A stretch of 64,000 nucleotides of DNA from Rachycentron canadum (taxonomy: Eukaryota > Chordata > Actinopteri > Carangiformes > Rachycentridae): NCBI GenBank assembly GCA_038496675.1, contig CM076659.1, positions 14,156,247-14,220,246 of the forward strand, given 5' to 3'. Below the pieces are notes generated by a model. It was not told where the DNA came from, made no database searches, and worked only from the letters and a program-made list of their open reading frames with translations. Position 1 is the first letter of the stretch. Each line of letters opens with the position of its first letter. Shown here one piece after another: positions 31,262 to 44,600 of this stretch. The position numbers and the translations under genes were made by a program.

Positions 31262-34200
31262 TGTTGGTTAGTGCATTGTGGTCACTTTGAAAATATTTTT
31301 CACTGTTGCCGGAACAATTAAAAATGACATTGATAGTGTCTGTGATGATATCAGTCATGGCAAAGGTGACTATGACAGCATCAATAATTTCACTCACCAC
31401 TGGTCTGTGCACGTCCCAGAATGCTCTTTCCTGACTGTCGAGAATTTTCCTCTCAATTTTGTCTCTTTTCTTATCCACTCTGAGAAACAAAAAGAGTCTG
31501 TGACTGAACATGTAGCTTATTCCAAGACACGTATAATCTATTTACTCCACCACATGTGCCATTCATCTGTTAGGTTGTGTGCTGTAAGTTACAGGAAGGT
31601 TTTATTAAACCACCAAGTTTAATCATGTGAAAATGAATGCGTGTGCGTGTGTTTCTTATAGAGGCCTACTTTGCTTGTGCTTCTGCTTGCATAAAAATGA
31701 ACTCCCATTTCCTGGCGAAAGCCCTCTGTAGCCTTGCTAAGCTCTCCTGCAAGTAAAACAAGGAACAAACAGGAAAAGAAAGGTCTTTGAGGGATACGAG
31801 CCAATTGTGTTTACTGCTCATGCTTTGTTCAGTGCACGGCTGGATATTATCTTTGTTGATCCCTGATCACATGCAAAAGAGAAAAAACCTTGAGTATACC
31901 TAACCCGGTGATTCATTTAATAGCTTTGGTGAACGTAAAGTTAAAAATGATGCAGTGACACATGGGGGGGGGGGCAAGAGCAAATATTCTCAGTGTGAGT
32001 CAGTGTGAACAAAAAGGCAGGAGATAAATCCTGAGAGCGGTGCCAACACAGGAAGAGAACAGATATGTGAAGAGGGGAGTGCTGACACTAAAAGACCTCT
32101 TTCACTTACCGCTTCGTAGTCTGCAAGCTCCAGACGTGCTTTATTTTGCATTGTTCTTTTGCAGAGGTAAACAGCTGAGGGAGAGGCAGAGAGAGATGGT
32201 TAATAGAGGGAGAACGGGATGTGAGCTTGGTTTTAACAGCCTTAAGTGGCCCTGCTTTTACCCATTTAATCCTCTCAACTGCACATTTAAACTGGCCTGC
32301 AAATCACAAAGGTCATTGACTGTGCATTGTGTGTGAGTGTCTGTTACAGTGTGTGCCTGACTTTTGATGTCTTCCTGTACTATCGTCATCATCCCTTCAT
32401 CCCTTTGTTAACTGACCATTATGTGGAAGCTTCATTATGCCATTAGAGTGTTTTCATTAAGGGGCATCATTCTCATGAATCATTTGCTACATGTGAGGCA
32501 CTTTAACTTCCCCCAACACCCACAAGATTATTCCCACGGCCCCATTTTTTTCTCCCTTACAGCTCAAGCAATGAACGAAAGACCTGCAAGGCTGCGGCTA
32601 TTCACCCGAACTATTTTTTGGCGTTATGAAATGTCTAATGCTCCGCTATACACACTAAAAAGCTCTTTGCTGTATCACTATTAAAGCATCCAGCCAAATA
32701 TGCACAACAGGTGCAGAAAAACATTCCTATTTTCCTTCACTGCAATCAGCCTGAATTATCCAGACAGTACGACAGAGGAAGACGTAATTGACTGAGGTTA
32801 AAATAAATGTGAAATGAAAAAAAAAATATATATATATATAAATAAGATAGAAAGCACACAGAGCTACTGCATGCCCACTGCCCTATAACTGATTCTGCTG
32901 TGGCTGTTGGCCAAGCATTTGAGTAGAACTAAATGTGATTTTATGTTTCATATCAACCATCCAGATACTGCAGTTGCATCATTTGTGTTTCATCTTTTGA
33001 ACTTTTGGTAACATCAGTGGTGATCACACATCTACTGGGCAAATATATCTTATGCAGTACACAAACACACAGCCTCATTAGTACTCTTCAGTACATACTG
33101 CACAATGCACACAGCAGAAAATCAGACTATAAGAGAACAGCTCTCTCACCATAGTCTGTGTTTTCTGGCTCCCAGCAGTTTGATGGCCAAAAGTATGGAG
33201 TCTGGGGAGAGAAATAGGTCATTAAGAAACAAAAGTAAAAGAAACCTTACTTACAGCGTGTAACTAACTGCATGGTGCTTTGAACCAAAGTGTGCACTGT
33301 CATGCGAGGTAGGCATGCAGTCACAGTGCTGCATCTGTCACAATAAAAGATTTTGTTGTATAATGGGGTCGACGTAAGGTCTAAAGCGCGTAAGCTTCTT
33401 TCATCGGCACTGAGAGCAGACACCAGCATGAATCTTGACCCTCCTTTTTCAACATGGTATAGACCGGAGAACTGATTACATGTAAAGAGCAAAATGAAGC
33501 CCGATGCTAACACAGCCACAGCCTTAGGCATTGATTTACTTTGGTTACTCCTGTGTTGCACTCTTGGGGGAGCTCACAGTGTGGAAAATCACTAAAACTG
33601 TCAATCCAACTATTGACATTCAGAGCATTTTTTTTTCTTCCTCCTTTCTTCATGAACCTCTAAGAATTATGGAGTACAGCAACTGCTATTCACTATTTTG
33701 ACTCCAGTATACCTTGTCAGCATTTTCTCCAGCATGTCACTCCATTTATAGATTTCAAAGTCGATCACTGGGTTTTATATAGAAATGTCTGAATACAGTA
33801 TATTTCAAACCAACAATTTTTTTTTCCCTCTATGATAAAGTAATTTTTCAGTCCTTGAAATCTCCAGCGCCGTGTCAGCTTATCACATGACTCTGGATCC
33901 TTAAGAAACCCCAGATTAAAATGCTCTGATTATACCTAAGTGAAAATTTTCTTTTAAAGCTCTTGTGATGACATAACATGTCATTACTTAAGTATGTTTA
34001 AATGTCTGTAAACATGAAAGTATCACAATCTGCTTATAAAAGTTTACAATTTTGTGTTTTGTTCTGTAAGTCATTGACTCGCAGTACAATTAAGATCTCT
34101 CAAGTGTTTATGCTTTAAAACATTAAATATTACCATAGACATCTGCGTATAACAAGATGCCTCAACACAAATGAGAATCAGCATTATTCTTATTACTCTT

Positions 34201-37200
34201 ACCTGAAACCTATAGAAAGTGCCGTCATCTTTGAGAGTGAGGACATGGTCCGAGATGGGGAAGAAGTAACCATGTGCAGCCATCAGGGTTCCTAAGTGAA
34301 GAGCCTCCACTGAGAGAAAACACAGACAAAAGGTCAATTTACAACTTGGTCAGTCCATTTTTAGACATGTTAAATAATGACCAAAAAATAGCAGAAAAAT
34401 AACTATTTTATATTCTCTAAAAATGATATTATTGAGATAAAATATAACAATTAAAGAAAAAAATTTAAAAACTCTAACACTTGTTTTCAGGTCTAAAGGA
34501 CTTGCATATCCCAGCTAGCTTAGCTTAGCATAAAGACTGGGAAACAGTCAGCTTTGTCAAATCAAAGGTAAATCCACCCACCAACATCTCTAATGATCAC
34601 ACAAATCTTTTGTATGTGATCTAACCATGTCCCCCAGTCATTATACTAAGCTTAGTCTAATATTTAACAGATTTGACAGTGGTATCAACCCTCTCATCTA
34701 CATTTCTGCCAGAAAACAAAGAAAATTCTCCAAAATATCAAACTTTTGCTTTAAGGATGAAGGAAATAAGATCCAGACTTAATTTAAATTCTAATATATT
34801 CTCAATTTATTAATATGATTTATGATCTCATTTTTTTTTCTCCCATTTACTCTACAGTCAGCAGTTCCTCATCATTTATCCAGGACCAGCGTGTTTTTAT
34901 TGTTTTTTTGTTTTTGTTTTTTTTTTTGTTCCAACCATTGAATTTAGTTCCCATGTATAAATTAAATCTCCGCCACATGGCCAGATTGAACAAAAGGGGT
35001 CTGAATGAGGAGCTTCTGCCTTAATACAACCTGACAAAGCTTTGAGAGAAGGATGGGCAGGTCTCTGCTCCGACCAAACAGCACAGCAGGAGGTCTCGCT
35101 GATTAGCTCGCCTTCAGCCGGCTAGGCGGAACTCATCAGTCAAATCGCTCTGCCTTGTGCTTGGTTAGAGTGAAAATCTGCTTCCCTCTGGTGCTACACA
35201 CTCCATGGTTGACTATCCCTGATTTAAAACCATCAGATAATGAAAACATGTAATCATCATCAACTGCCACCAGTTATTCCCTGCTGTTCTCGACCTGTAA
35301 CCCCTTCATGAGGTTGATGTCTATTATTCATGTTTCCTATAGTGTCCTGACACGTCCCTGTTAATATTGCTACTTTTTGGTGAATATGAGCAGTGTATGA
35401 AACTATGTACTGTGTCCTTTTTTTACTTCTTTACTTTTAATTATTGCATTAACAGGAATTTACTGTATGCATGTAACATATCCTCATCTCCACTCTTTTT
35501 TTATGTGTGTGTGTGTGTGTGTGAGATAAATATAGATTGACTTTTCCTTTACCGCTGAGATTACTGTCACAGCTTTTAGAGGTCAGGATGCTTAGGTGTG
35601 TGTGTGTATGTGTGTGCACATATTTATGACTAGCTCCATTTATTAATAAATTATGACTCATAAGTTATTAAAGCCTGTTTACGTATAAACACATTCCCTT
35701 CTTATCCACTGTTCCATTTATTACAGTAATATTCTCCCAGATGAACACTACCTACACTGTATATACATTTTCTGTATATTATATTTTGGTGCATTAGTCA
35801 GACAGAGACAGATTCATTCATAATGGACATCTACAAAGGCAGACTAAACTTGTGTCTTATGTATCTGCCCATGAAATACAGAAGAGGTTAAGGACAGTTA
35901 TTTACAAGCATACCCTGCACCTTTTTTAAAATTATTATCAATTCAAAAATGCTATTTTCTGGATTGTTATCACAGACAGGATGAATGTCAGATGAAAGTT
36001 GAAGTCAGCACATGATGAGAAAGTCTGATAAATGACATCTGGGACAGTGCAGTTAGAGTGTGCTGTCTGCTGCTCTTCAAACAGACCTGATCTGTTCTCC
36101 TTTTGTGTTTGAGTGTCTCTGTCACCTGTGATGGTTTGCTCAGTATCTCTGCTTTGGTTAAAGTGAAGCTGAGGGTTTTTCTGATGCCATTTTTAGGATG
36201 GATGTTGACTGTCATCCCCGCGTTAAAGCAAATAAAAAGCCAGATAAATATGGGCACAAAATAATGAATCTGTGATGAATGTGATGGAGAGTTTTCTATG
36301 GGATAAAGACAAGATTAACAAAGATTGTTATGTTTCTGCGTCTCCAGTAAGAGTCTATAAGGATCAATGCCTGGTAGCAAGGGAGTTTCTGGCTTTCATT
36401 TAACATATTGTAGGCTTTTCTATAAGCTTTATAGCTGACTAAACCTTGGACTGGAATTAGTCAAGTTGTTGAGTAAGGCCGGCCTCAGAGTCCACGGGGA
36501 AGACACCCTTTGATTTCATCATATTACCAACTCTGTGCCAAAAACCCAGCAGTTTGGAGACCTGCCAAATGGAGTGTGGGAGTGTTTCTCCAGCTGAGAC
36601 TTTCTAAAGACATTGACAGAGATTCTGTATTTGTAAAAATGTTTTGATCATTTCTGTTTTCACTATGGAGTATGCACTGTATGGAGAGGTGATGAAGACT
36701 GTTTTAATTGGTGTAGGCAAGTAACTAGGGACATTTACTCAAGTACTTTACTAACATGCAGTATTGAGGTACCTGTGTTGCAATATTACCATTTCATGCT
36801 ACTCAACTGCATATCATGGGGAAAATGTTTTTTTTAACATCCCAAGATAATTTGCTGATTCTGGTTTTGCTTAAAAAGCACAAAATAAGTGTATATGTAT
36901 TTTAGCTCATATCACAGCCTCTCAGGGTGGGTGATACCACAAAATGTTTTTTTCTATCCAATACCAACTATCGATACTAATACTTTTTATTATTAAAAAC
37001 AGCTTTTGTGTTTTAATGTAGAGAGCAATTTCATGATTTATGTGGTATAAGCATCATCAATAGGCTAAATGGTCATTTTAATGACCACTAAATGATTTGC
37101 CAAAGTTCAGCAATCATTTTAAGGATGACAGACTCTATACCTGGGTTTGATTCCCATCTGAAGCATGTACGTATCAAATGAAGCAGAACAAAAAGTGGCT

Positions 37201-38621
37201 TCATTCATTCATTTAGAACGTTGTAAAAAAGATTAAAGTGCAAAATTAATAATACTCAGACCATAATCAGACATTACTCTTATTTAATGGAGGCAACATT
37301 GCATTCATTTTTAAAAGTTATTCTCTGGGCATTTTTTATTGCAATAGAGACAATGAGAGAGAGACAGGAAAGCTGGGAGAGAGATAGAGGGGATGACATG
37401 CAGCAAACAGTTCAGGCTGCGGGAAGGACTGAGCAATGGTATGTACTCTACCATTTGAGCCACACAGGTGCTCCACAACTGGGCAGAACATGGGCTGTGC
37501 TGTGCTTTGCTGTGCTGAGTGTGTTGATTCATGTTTGAGTACATGCGACATGACAAAAGCAGCGGAGAAGCAAAGAGTGGGCGCACTTATATATTCAAAG
37601 TAACGGGATGTTGTCTGCACATACAGCTTTACTCTTAAATTAGTCCAACATAGAAGAAAGATGTTAGTTGAATTTTGAATGCAGGACTTTTGCTAAAGTA
37701 TTTTTTAGATTGTTGTAGTTTTCCATTAGTGAAGGACATGAGCACTTGTTGTTTAAATTGTTTCATTCAGCTAAGGAGGAGGCATAGAAATAACATGTAA
37801 TGAACTATTGAATTAAATCTGATTCAGATTCTGGACTGAGGGAAGAAAACTTATGCTATTTTATAATTCCATGATTTTCCCTTCAATTATGTTGCCAGCT
37901 TTTATACATATGTATGCAATGGTATTGACATGCAGAGCTGTGATATCTGGAGACTGAAAAAGATCTAAGTTGAGTGACTCTCAAGCCTGATGATCAGGAG
38001 CCTTAAACAAGGTTTGAGGAGATGGAGCAATGGTCCTGGACCAGGACCATTATGCAGAATAGCCATATGTCCTCTCTTCGAGATCATTTGGTTGCTCTTT
38101 CATGTGCATCTCACATCCTTAACAGCACACGGGTACACACTCACTGACAGCTTGACGAATGTTGAATGTTATATCGTCCATCCATCCGTCCCATTCTCAT
38201 AAAAGCAATATCTCAGGAATACTTAGAGGGAATTTCTTTAAATGTGGTAACACTGTTCACTTGGACGGGTAAACTGACTAAATGTTGGTGGTCAAAGGTC
38301 ACTGTGATTTCACTAAACACATTTATGGCCATAACTAATTTGCTAACTATCATCATATCAATCAATCTATCAACATAAATACCTCAGAGAGTAAATTAAG
38401 AAGTAATTACATTTTGTATCCAGTCAAAGATCATAATATTCTGAAAAACACTTCTAGCCATTATTATACACTGTAACTGAGAATAGAAGATTCTGACTAT
38501 ATCCCTGCAACTTGAATGGTTGGTTGCGCATACAGCCACGAGGTGGTAATTCTAGTTTATTGATTTCCTGTTGTGGTGTGGTGAACTTCAATTTATCTAG
38601 TGTTATTTACTCATGTGACTA

Positions 38622-38682
<61 letters not shown>

Positions 38683-41600
38683 GTCACTCAGATCTATATT
38701 TTTATAACCTTCACAAAATTAAAATAGTCAATTTTATTATAATTTCAAAAGTCTATGACCATATCACAAGAGATCCACTCATCTGTCATTTGTGCTCTGG
38801 CTTCCTCTCTTTCACACACACGCATACACACACACACACACACAAACAAAAACAGAGGCAATGACTCCAGCTCTTTGCCAACATGTCAATCAACAAAACA
38901 TTATACTGAGAGGGTGAGATTTTAGCACCCTCACAAATTTCACTTAGTGTTGTGAGAATGCTTTAGCTTCTGTGAAAAGGTTAGGTGTTATGTTCTTTTC
39001 TTATGTGAAATTTATTGACATTTTGTCATACACACCCAGACACACAACCCACATTTATATTTTATTGTTTCGGTAACTCTGTAATACTTATGACAGGGGC
39101 AAAGAAGAAAGACAGGTGACATAGTATGAACCCTTTGCCTTATATATTGTTACCATGGCAACTTGGCTGCTGGTACGCTCCTATGGGTCATATCCGAGGA
39201 ACCTAGATGGCCATTTATGTTGAAGGGCTTATTTAAGCACACACATGCAAGCACAGATGTTCACAGCTGAATACAAAGTTCCTACCTTCCTGTCTCACAA
39301 GCTCATTTACCTGGTAGCTACGATATGTGGATAATAATGATCTGAATACAGACATTTTGCAGCAAAACTATAAATTTATGTTGTTCAGTGACACAGTAAA
39401 AGATTATTTTTTTTAATTACATTAAAATTTTTATATGTGCTACTATTATAGTAGTATGTTATTTGACCTTATTTATATGTAAGCACTTTGCAGTGTCATC
39501 AAATCTATTTCAGCAATAAATGGCCACATTGATACCCTGCAGGGATTTATTTTCAGGCAGGTCAGAGGTCAAAAGAGCCGCAGACCATTGACGCTGGCTT
39601 TCATTGAGTTTTTACAATCTTCCTGGCCTAATGACAGCACAGCTAATTCATACAGGAAGTGACCATGATACTCTTTCTCCATTTTCACTCTCTTCATTTA
39701 CAGGATTATGGCTTCGACCTCTCAGTAACTGTTGGCTTGGCATATATTATATTGATAGTGTGAAGCAAAAATGTATTTTTTCTTTCATGGATTTTGTCAC
39801 TTCTGTTAGAGGGTGTTTACGTCCTACAATGTTGCAAACTTAGCACATTGGTCACTAGATTTAGGACAAGACAGGGTATAAAGCTTTTATATGGATGGAC
39901 TGTGTATGAATGCCTCTGTTATAAGCGTTCACCTTCCTGCTCTGGTTTTCTGGCTGCTCAAGAACTGCAGGGAAACAGAGGAGCACTTCTGATTCACTGA
40001 GCCTCACCTCGATTAAATCAAATGAACTACTTTCATTGCATGTATCATGATTATTAAAGAAGGCAGAGGAAAATGCTAAATAATAAGTGACACCAGGCTG
40101 AGAGCAGGCGAGTGGGAGGGAGGGAGGGAGGGAGAGAGAGAGAGTGAAAGAAGCCAGCAGTAAATGCTAAGCTAAAGAAACTAGCAGAAGTGAATAGCAG
40201 GTCAGCCACAGAGACACCAGCAAAAAAAATGAGACATTACGCTTAATGCAATACGTCAGCACGGGAAGAAAAGCCTTGTTAAGAAATCAAGGGTTTCTGC
40301 TCATTGAACCACTAGAGTGCTTTTAATTTGAAACACAACATGTAATGCAATAACTTAAACACAGTGAAATATATTCATAATGGCCAGCACTTGAGAAAAA
40401 CATGTAGATGAGAAGATAATTATTGATTATTCAGCTGTGTTGAAATACTGTATATGTGAGCACACAGGCAGAATGAAAGTATGACACAATGAAGTCAGTT
40501 GTTTACAGCTGTTCCACAACAATTTTCAATTTTTTGGTCAGTTTTGAGATTACTAATGTATAACAGAAAAGTTTAAATAGATGTGTGAAAGATTATAGAC
40601 AAATATCATATTCACAAAGACGGTTCATCTTAACATCTTGTAGATAATGTCAACCTGTGGATCTCCATTCACATTTATCTCCTCAGTGTTTCTAATCCCT
40701 GTGTGAGCTGTCTGCTCTGGGCTACACAATCATTTGTGCTAATCAATCAATTCAGAGCTACCTTAAATGTGTCAAGCAGTTAATTCCAATACTTCTCATG
40801 CCTGCCAAACAATTGGCTTTAAAGGAACGATGTGTGATGATCTGTAATGAAAGTATTATGGCTAAAAATTACAAGTGCAAAATCTTCTTCTAAAATGTCC
40901 CAGAAGACCTCAAACTTTTAAAGTCAGGAATTTGCTTTAGTTAATGCAATGCAGTATTGAATGAAAACAGAAATGGAGACTACAGTGAAGGAGATGATGA
41001 CTATCTGGAGTGTGTCACTATATTATATGTGGAAATCATTTAGCCAAAAATAAATAAATAAAAAATAACTTCCTAACTTTGATATTAGCTCATCTGCCTT
41101 TATAATAAACCTGCTGCTATCGTGCTGTGAGCCAAATTAATTGCATTTCACTTTGTTGTGCTTGTCAGACCTGGCGGGAGTTTCTCTGTGCAGTCACTTA
41201 GTTTTACACAACAGATAATAAAGTACTCTTCAAGGACAAAGAAAGTTAACAGGTTCTTAGCTGGATTTTCAGACTTTTTGCTGGTATTAAATTGCTGTCA
41301 ATGCCTTTAAATTGAGAGAACTGTTATGGACAATCAATTTTAGTAGTACAGGTGACATAACATGTGGCACTGTAAATGTGAGTGTTCTTGAGGTGTGTGA
41401 TGCTGCCAAACCTCAGTAAGAGTGCAACAGGTATTTTTTGGCCCTCTTTAGCACATAAGGCACACATACAAACATATGAGTATAAACTAAACTAAGTATG
41501 TGAGGACACTGATTGACATAATGCATCTCCTCGCCACCTACATTAACCTCAACCCTTGTAGATAAAGGCTTAACCTACCCTGCCCTTAACCCTAACCTAA

Positions 41601-44600
41601 TGCGTAAACCTAATTCTAGCCTGAACCTTAGAACAAAACAGCTCTTCAAAATGTGCTCACAATGATGATGATTTCACACCAAAATTCGTCCACGCTGACA
41701 CACACAAAAGCAGAAAAAGACAGGAAGATCCATGTAAGTGCAAAGAACACACAAAGGAACTGTGAGCTGATGCTAAGTGAGCAATTGATTATGTCACAAT
41801 GTATGTATGAACTGGCTGTACGACACTGAGGCACATACTAGCAGACAAACACTGGATTAATTTACACCCACACACATAAACACCCCAACATCCGAGTAAA
41901 CACACACCTACAGTACTCAGACAAGATCGGTTTTCACATTGTTAACTATACGTTATATATACTTATACTATTATTATCATCATCTTTAATGCAAGAAACC
42001 GGCTTTAAATTTCCATATTTGTCACAGTTAAACCTGCCCACTTGAGTTATTTTATGTGCAGTGAGGGGCTCAGCTAATGATCTGGCAACTCCCTCAAGAC
42101 AGTCTAGTTCTACTTCATTACACTGAAATAAAAAAAGAAGAAAGAAAAGCAGAACATGACTTGCAGTGTCTGATTTAGCTCAAGGACATAAAAACAGATC
42201 AAAGAGAAATGCAGCAGTGTGGACTTTTACATCCACTAAGCTAAAAGTACATCCAGGTTCCACCAAGGCATGTAGGTGTTCCTTTTCTTTTATTCATAGG
42301 CTAATAAAAATGTCTAATTCAAAAACTTGTACAATGTGTGATCGGCACTATTGGTAGTATAAATAACTATAAAAATATCCCCTCTTATATACAGAACCTG
42401 CTATTTTCCTATTAAGAAGACTCCTTATTAAGAGGTAGTAACAGAGCTCAATTGTCATCTGTGTTAAAGGGAGAACCAGCGTTGTTGTGTTACATGTCAC
42501 ACCACTGATTTCAAATTGCCAGCACACTATCTAAAATCAACCACTGTATTATTCCAGCTTGTTTGGGTCTGTGTAAACACCCAAAGGCAACATAATGAAG
42601 GGTCTCTTTGACGTCAATATAGTGAGATCTCTGTATATCGGGGGCTATTGATATCCTACAATGTAATCTTTAGCAGTACCATTAATTAAAAAGCAACTCT
42701 ACACCACACACTCTTTTCATAGATCAGAGGAGTCTGACACTGCCTGTCTGACAAAAGACTTTAAGGTAAGTTATAATGAGTGCATTTTATTTGTATTTAT
42801 GGATGTTTATTTTCAATGGACGTCAGAGATAATGATATCTTCGAAAAGTCAAAGTAACTGACTGTAAAAATAGTATATAGAGTATTGTGTCTGTGTGTTC
42901 AGATTTTACTGGTGACTGGGTTTTGATGACCTCTGTGAGCTGTGTGCAACACCAACTGCTGCAGCTCCAACAGCTGGCCAGGTTGTTGGAGGAGCCAGAC
43001 CAGCAGCAAAACTACAATATCTACTAAGAACTTTAAAAACCTCTCTCCTAATTTGGATTCACTCTTTTACCTTGATCTTCGATGTCCAGATTTTTGATCA
43101 TCCACTGTACGATATCAGAACCTGAAAAGAGAGAAGGCACATAAAGATGACTCATGGACATATCTAATATATTCACTGTGTGCTGAGACACATTTTTGCA
43201 TATACATGCAAATGAAAGGGAAAACAATGACACTCTTAACTCAACCCACCTCCCCTCATCATCACAGTGCATACCAATTCCTCTCGCCTTGCACCATGTG
43301 GGTGGGTAATGGGCCATCCATTACCAAATATTCTTTTCTGACATCCTCTCCAAGCCAGCTCTCTTTGGCTGTAGTCCATTAATATAAATGGCCAGCGAGG
43401 TACAATGGCATAATGAAGCATCCATTGTGTACAGTAACAACACAATTTGTCTGACTCAGTCACAGCACAGACATCGCAGTTGCAATTGTTTCATTTAATA
43501 AGTCTATGCATCACATTAGACATTTTCAACTGTCACAAACACAAAATAAGGTGTAAACGAGTCAGAGGAGGGGAGAGGAGAGAAATGTAAAACCAAGCAG
43601 AAGATACACTAGACCTTATTTTAGTTTTTACAATAGATGATACAGAAATCACAACTGTTTTGACTAAAGGTCCAGAGATGGCGCGTATGTCACCATTTCC
43701 ATTTCCATCCCATTTCAAACTTTTCCATCTGAGACCGAACTGAATCATTTTCACATATCAGAAAAACATAACAGCACTCTCTGCCCCCTGTTCATTTTCA
43801 CACCCCACTGCAACATGTAACTTTGGCACTTTGACTAAATATATATTTTCCAAGCTATTATTACTGTCTATCATGTTGACAGGTGAAGGTGTGTTGAGGA
43901 GACAAGACTGGCGGAAGGCAGAAAAAAAGGTGTGAAATGGAAATATCAGGGAATTCATGCAGTGAGACACTTGGTCTCTGTGGCTGTCTCTCTGTCCATC
44001 AAACTGCCTTTTCATCTGTCTGTTTTGTCTCTACATTTCGCTATCGCCCTCTTACATTTTAGCGCCCCCATAGCCAGATGAGATTTTCCATGGATTAACA
44101 TCATTAATACAACCCCATTTTCACACTATCAAAGTTGACCCACTTTCTAAGAGAGAGCTCAAATGAGATGTGTAAGGTAATCCTCTAACAAGGCTGTTCT
44201 CAGAATTGATTAATATCATGGCCATAGATTAGGCCGTGTGCGCGTGCATGCGTGTGTGTTACGGTTTGTGTACAGGCACAAGTATGTACAGAATGTGCCA
44301 ATAATATAAACGGAGGCAAACGATAAGATCAATTATTAATGATTCCGATGATCGCAAATATTGGATAATTGCTGCAGCGAATGGTAACAGCATACAGCAA
44401 AGGGCAGCATGCAGAGCAAAAACATAACACTTGAAAATCAAAGAATGAAACATAATAGAAGAAAAGAAGAAGTATGAAAAGAAGTATGAAATGAATGAAA
44501 AGTTACTGTAGAGCTTGTGAAAATCACACCTAGATGAACTATATGATCCATTTAATAAATAAAAATGGTTACACAAAAGCTAGTAAAAACCCCATAAAAT

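Larger units (their letters stand above)
30190..31397 (-). other. rgs7: rgs7 intron 7-8 dominated by two compound microsatellites
   Basis: About 1.2 kb, of which about 257 bp is simple repeat (30711 to 30821 and 31119 to 31264). In the rgs7 transcript these are CA-rich. Confidence 0.85.
34310..43070 (-). other. rgs7: rgs7 intron 2-3, 8.8 kb, rich in decayed mobile elements
   Basis: The longest fully contained rgs7 intron. Between 34.5 and 38.4 kb it holds several recognisable interspersed-repeat fragments; beyond that it has microsatellites, a CCTAAC-rich degenerate segment and long unique AT-rich stretches. No coding exon recognised. Confidence 0.75.

Noticed and set aside
31119..31264. CRISPR-like regular 18-bp spacing
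   Set aside because: It is a GT microsatellite in a vertebrate intron; there are no distinct spacers.
41580..41645. Interstitial telomeric repeat
   Set aside because: Only one clean TTAACCCTAACC-like unit; the rest is degenerate and better explained by a known interspersed repeat.
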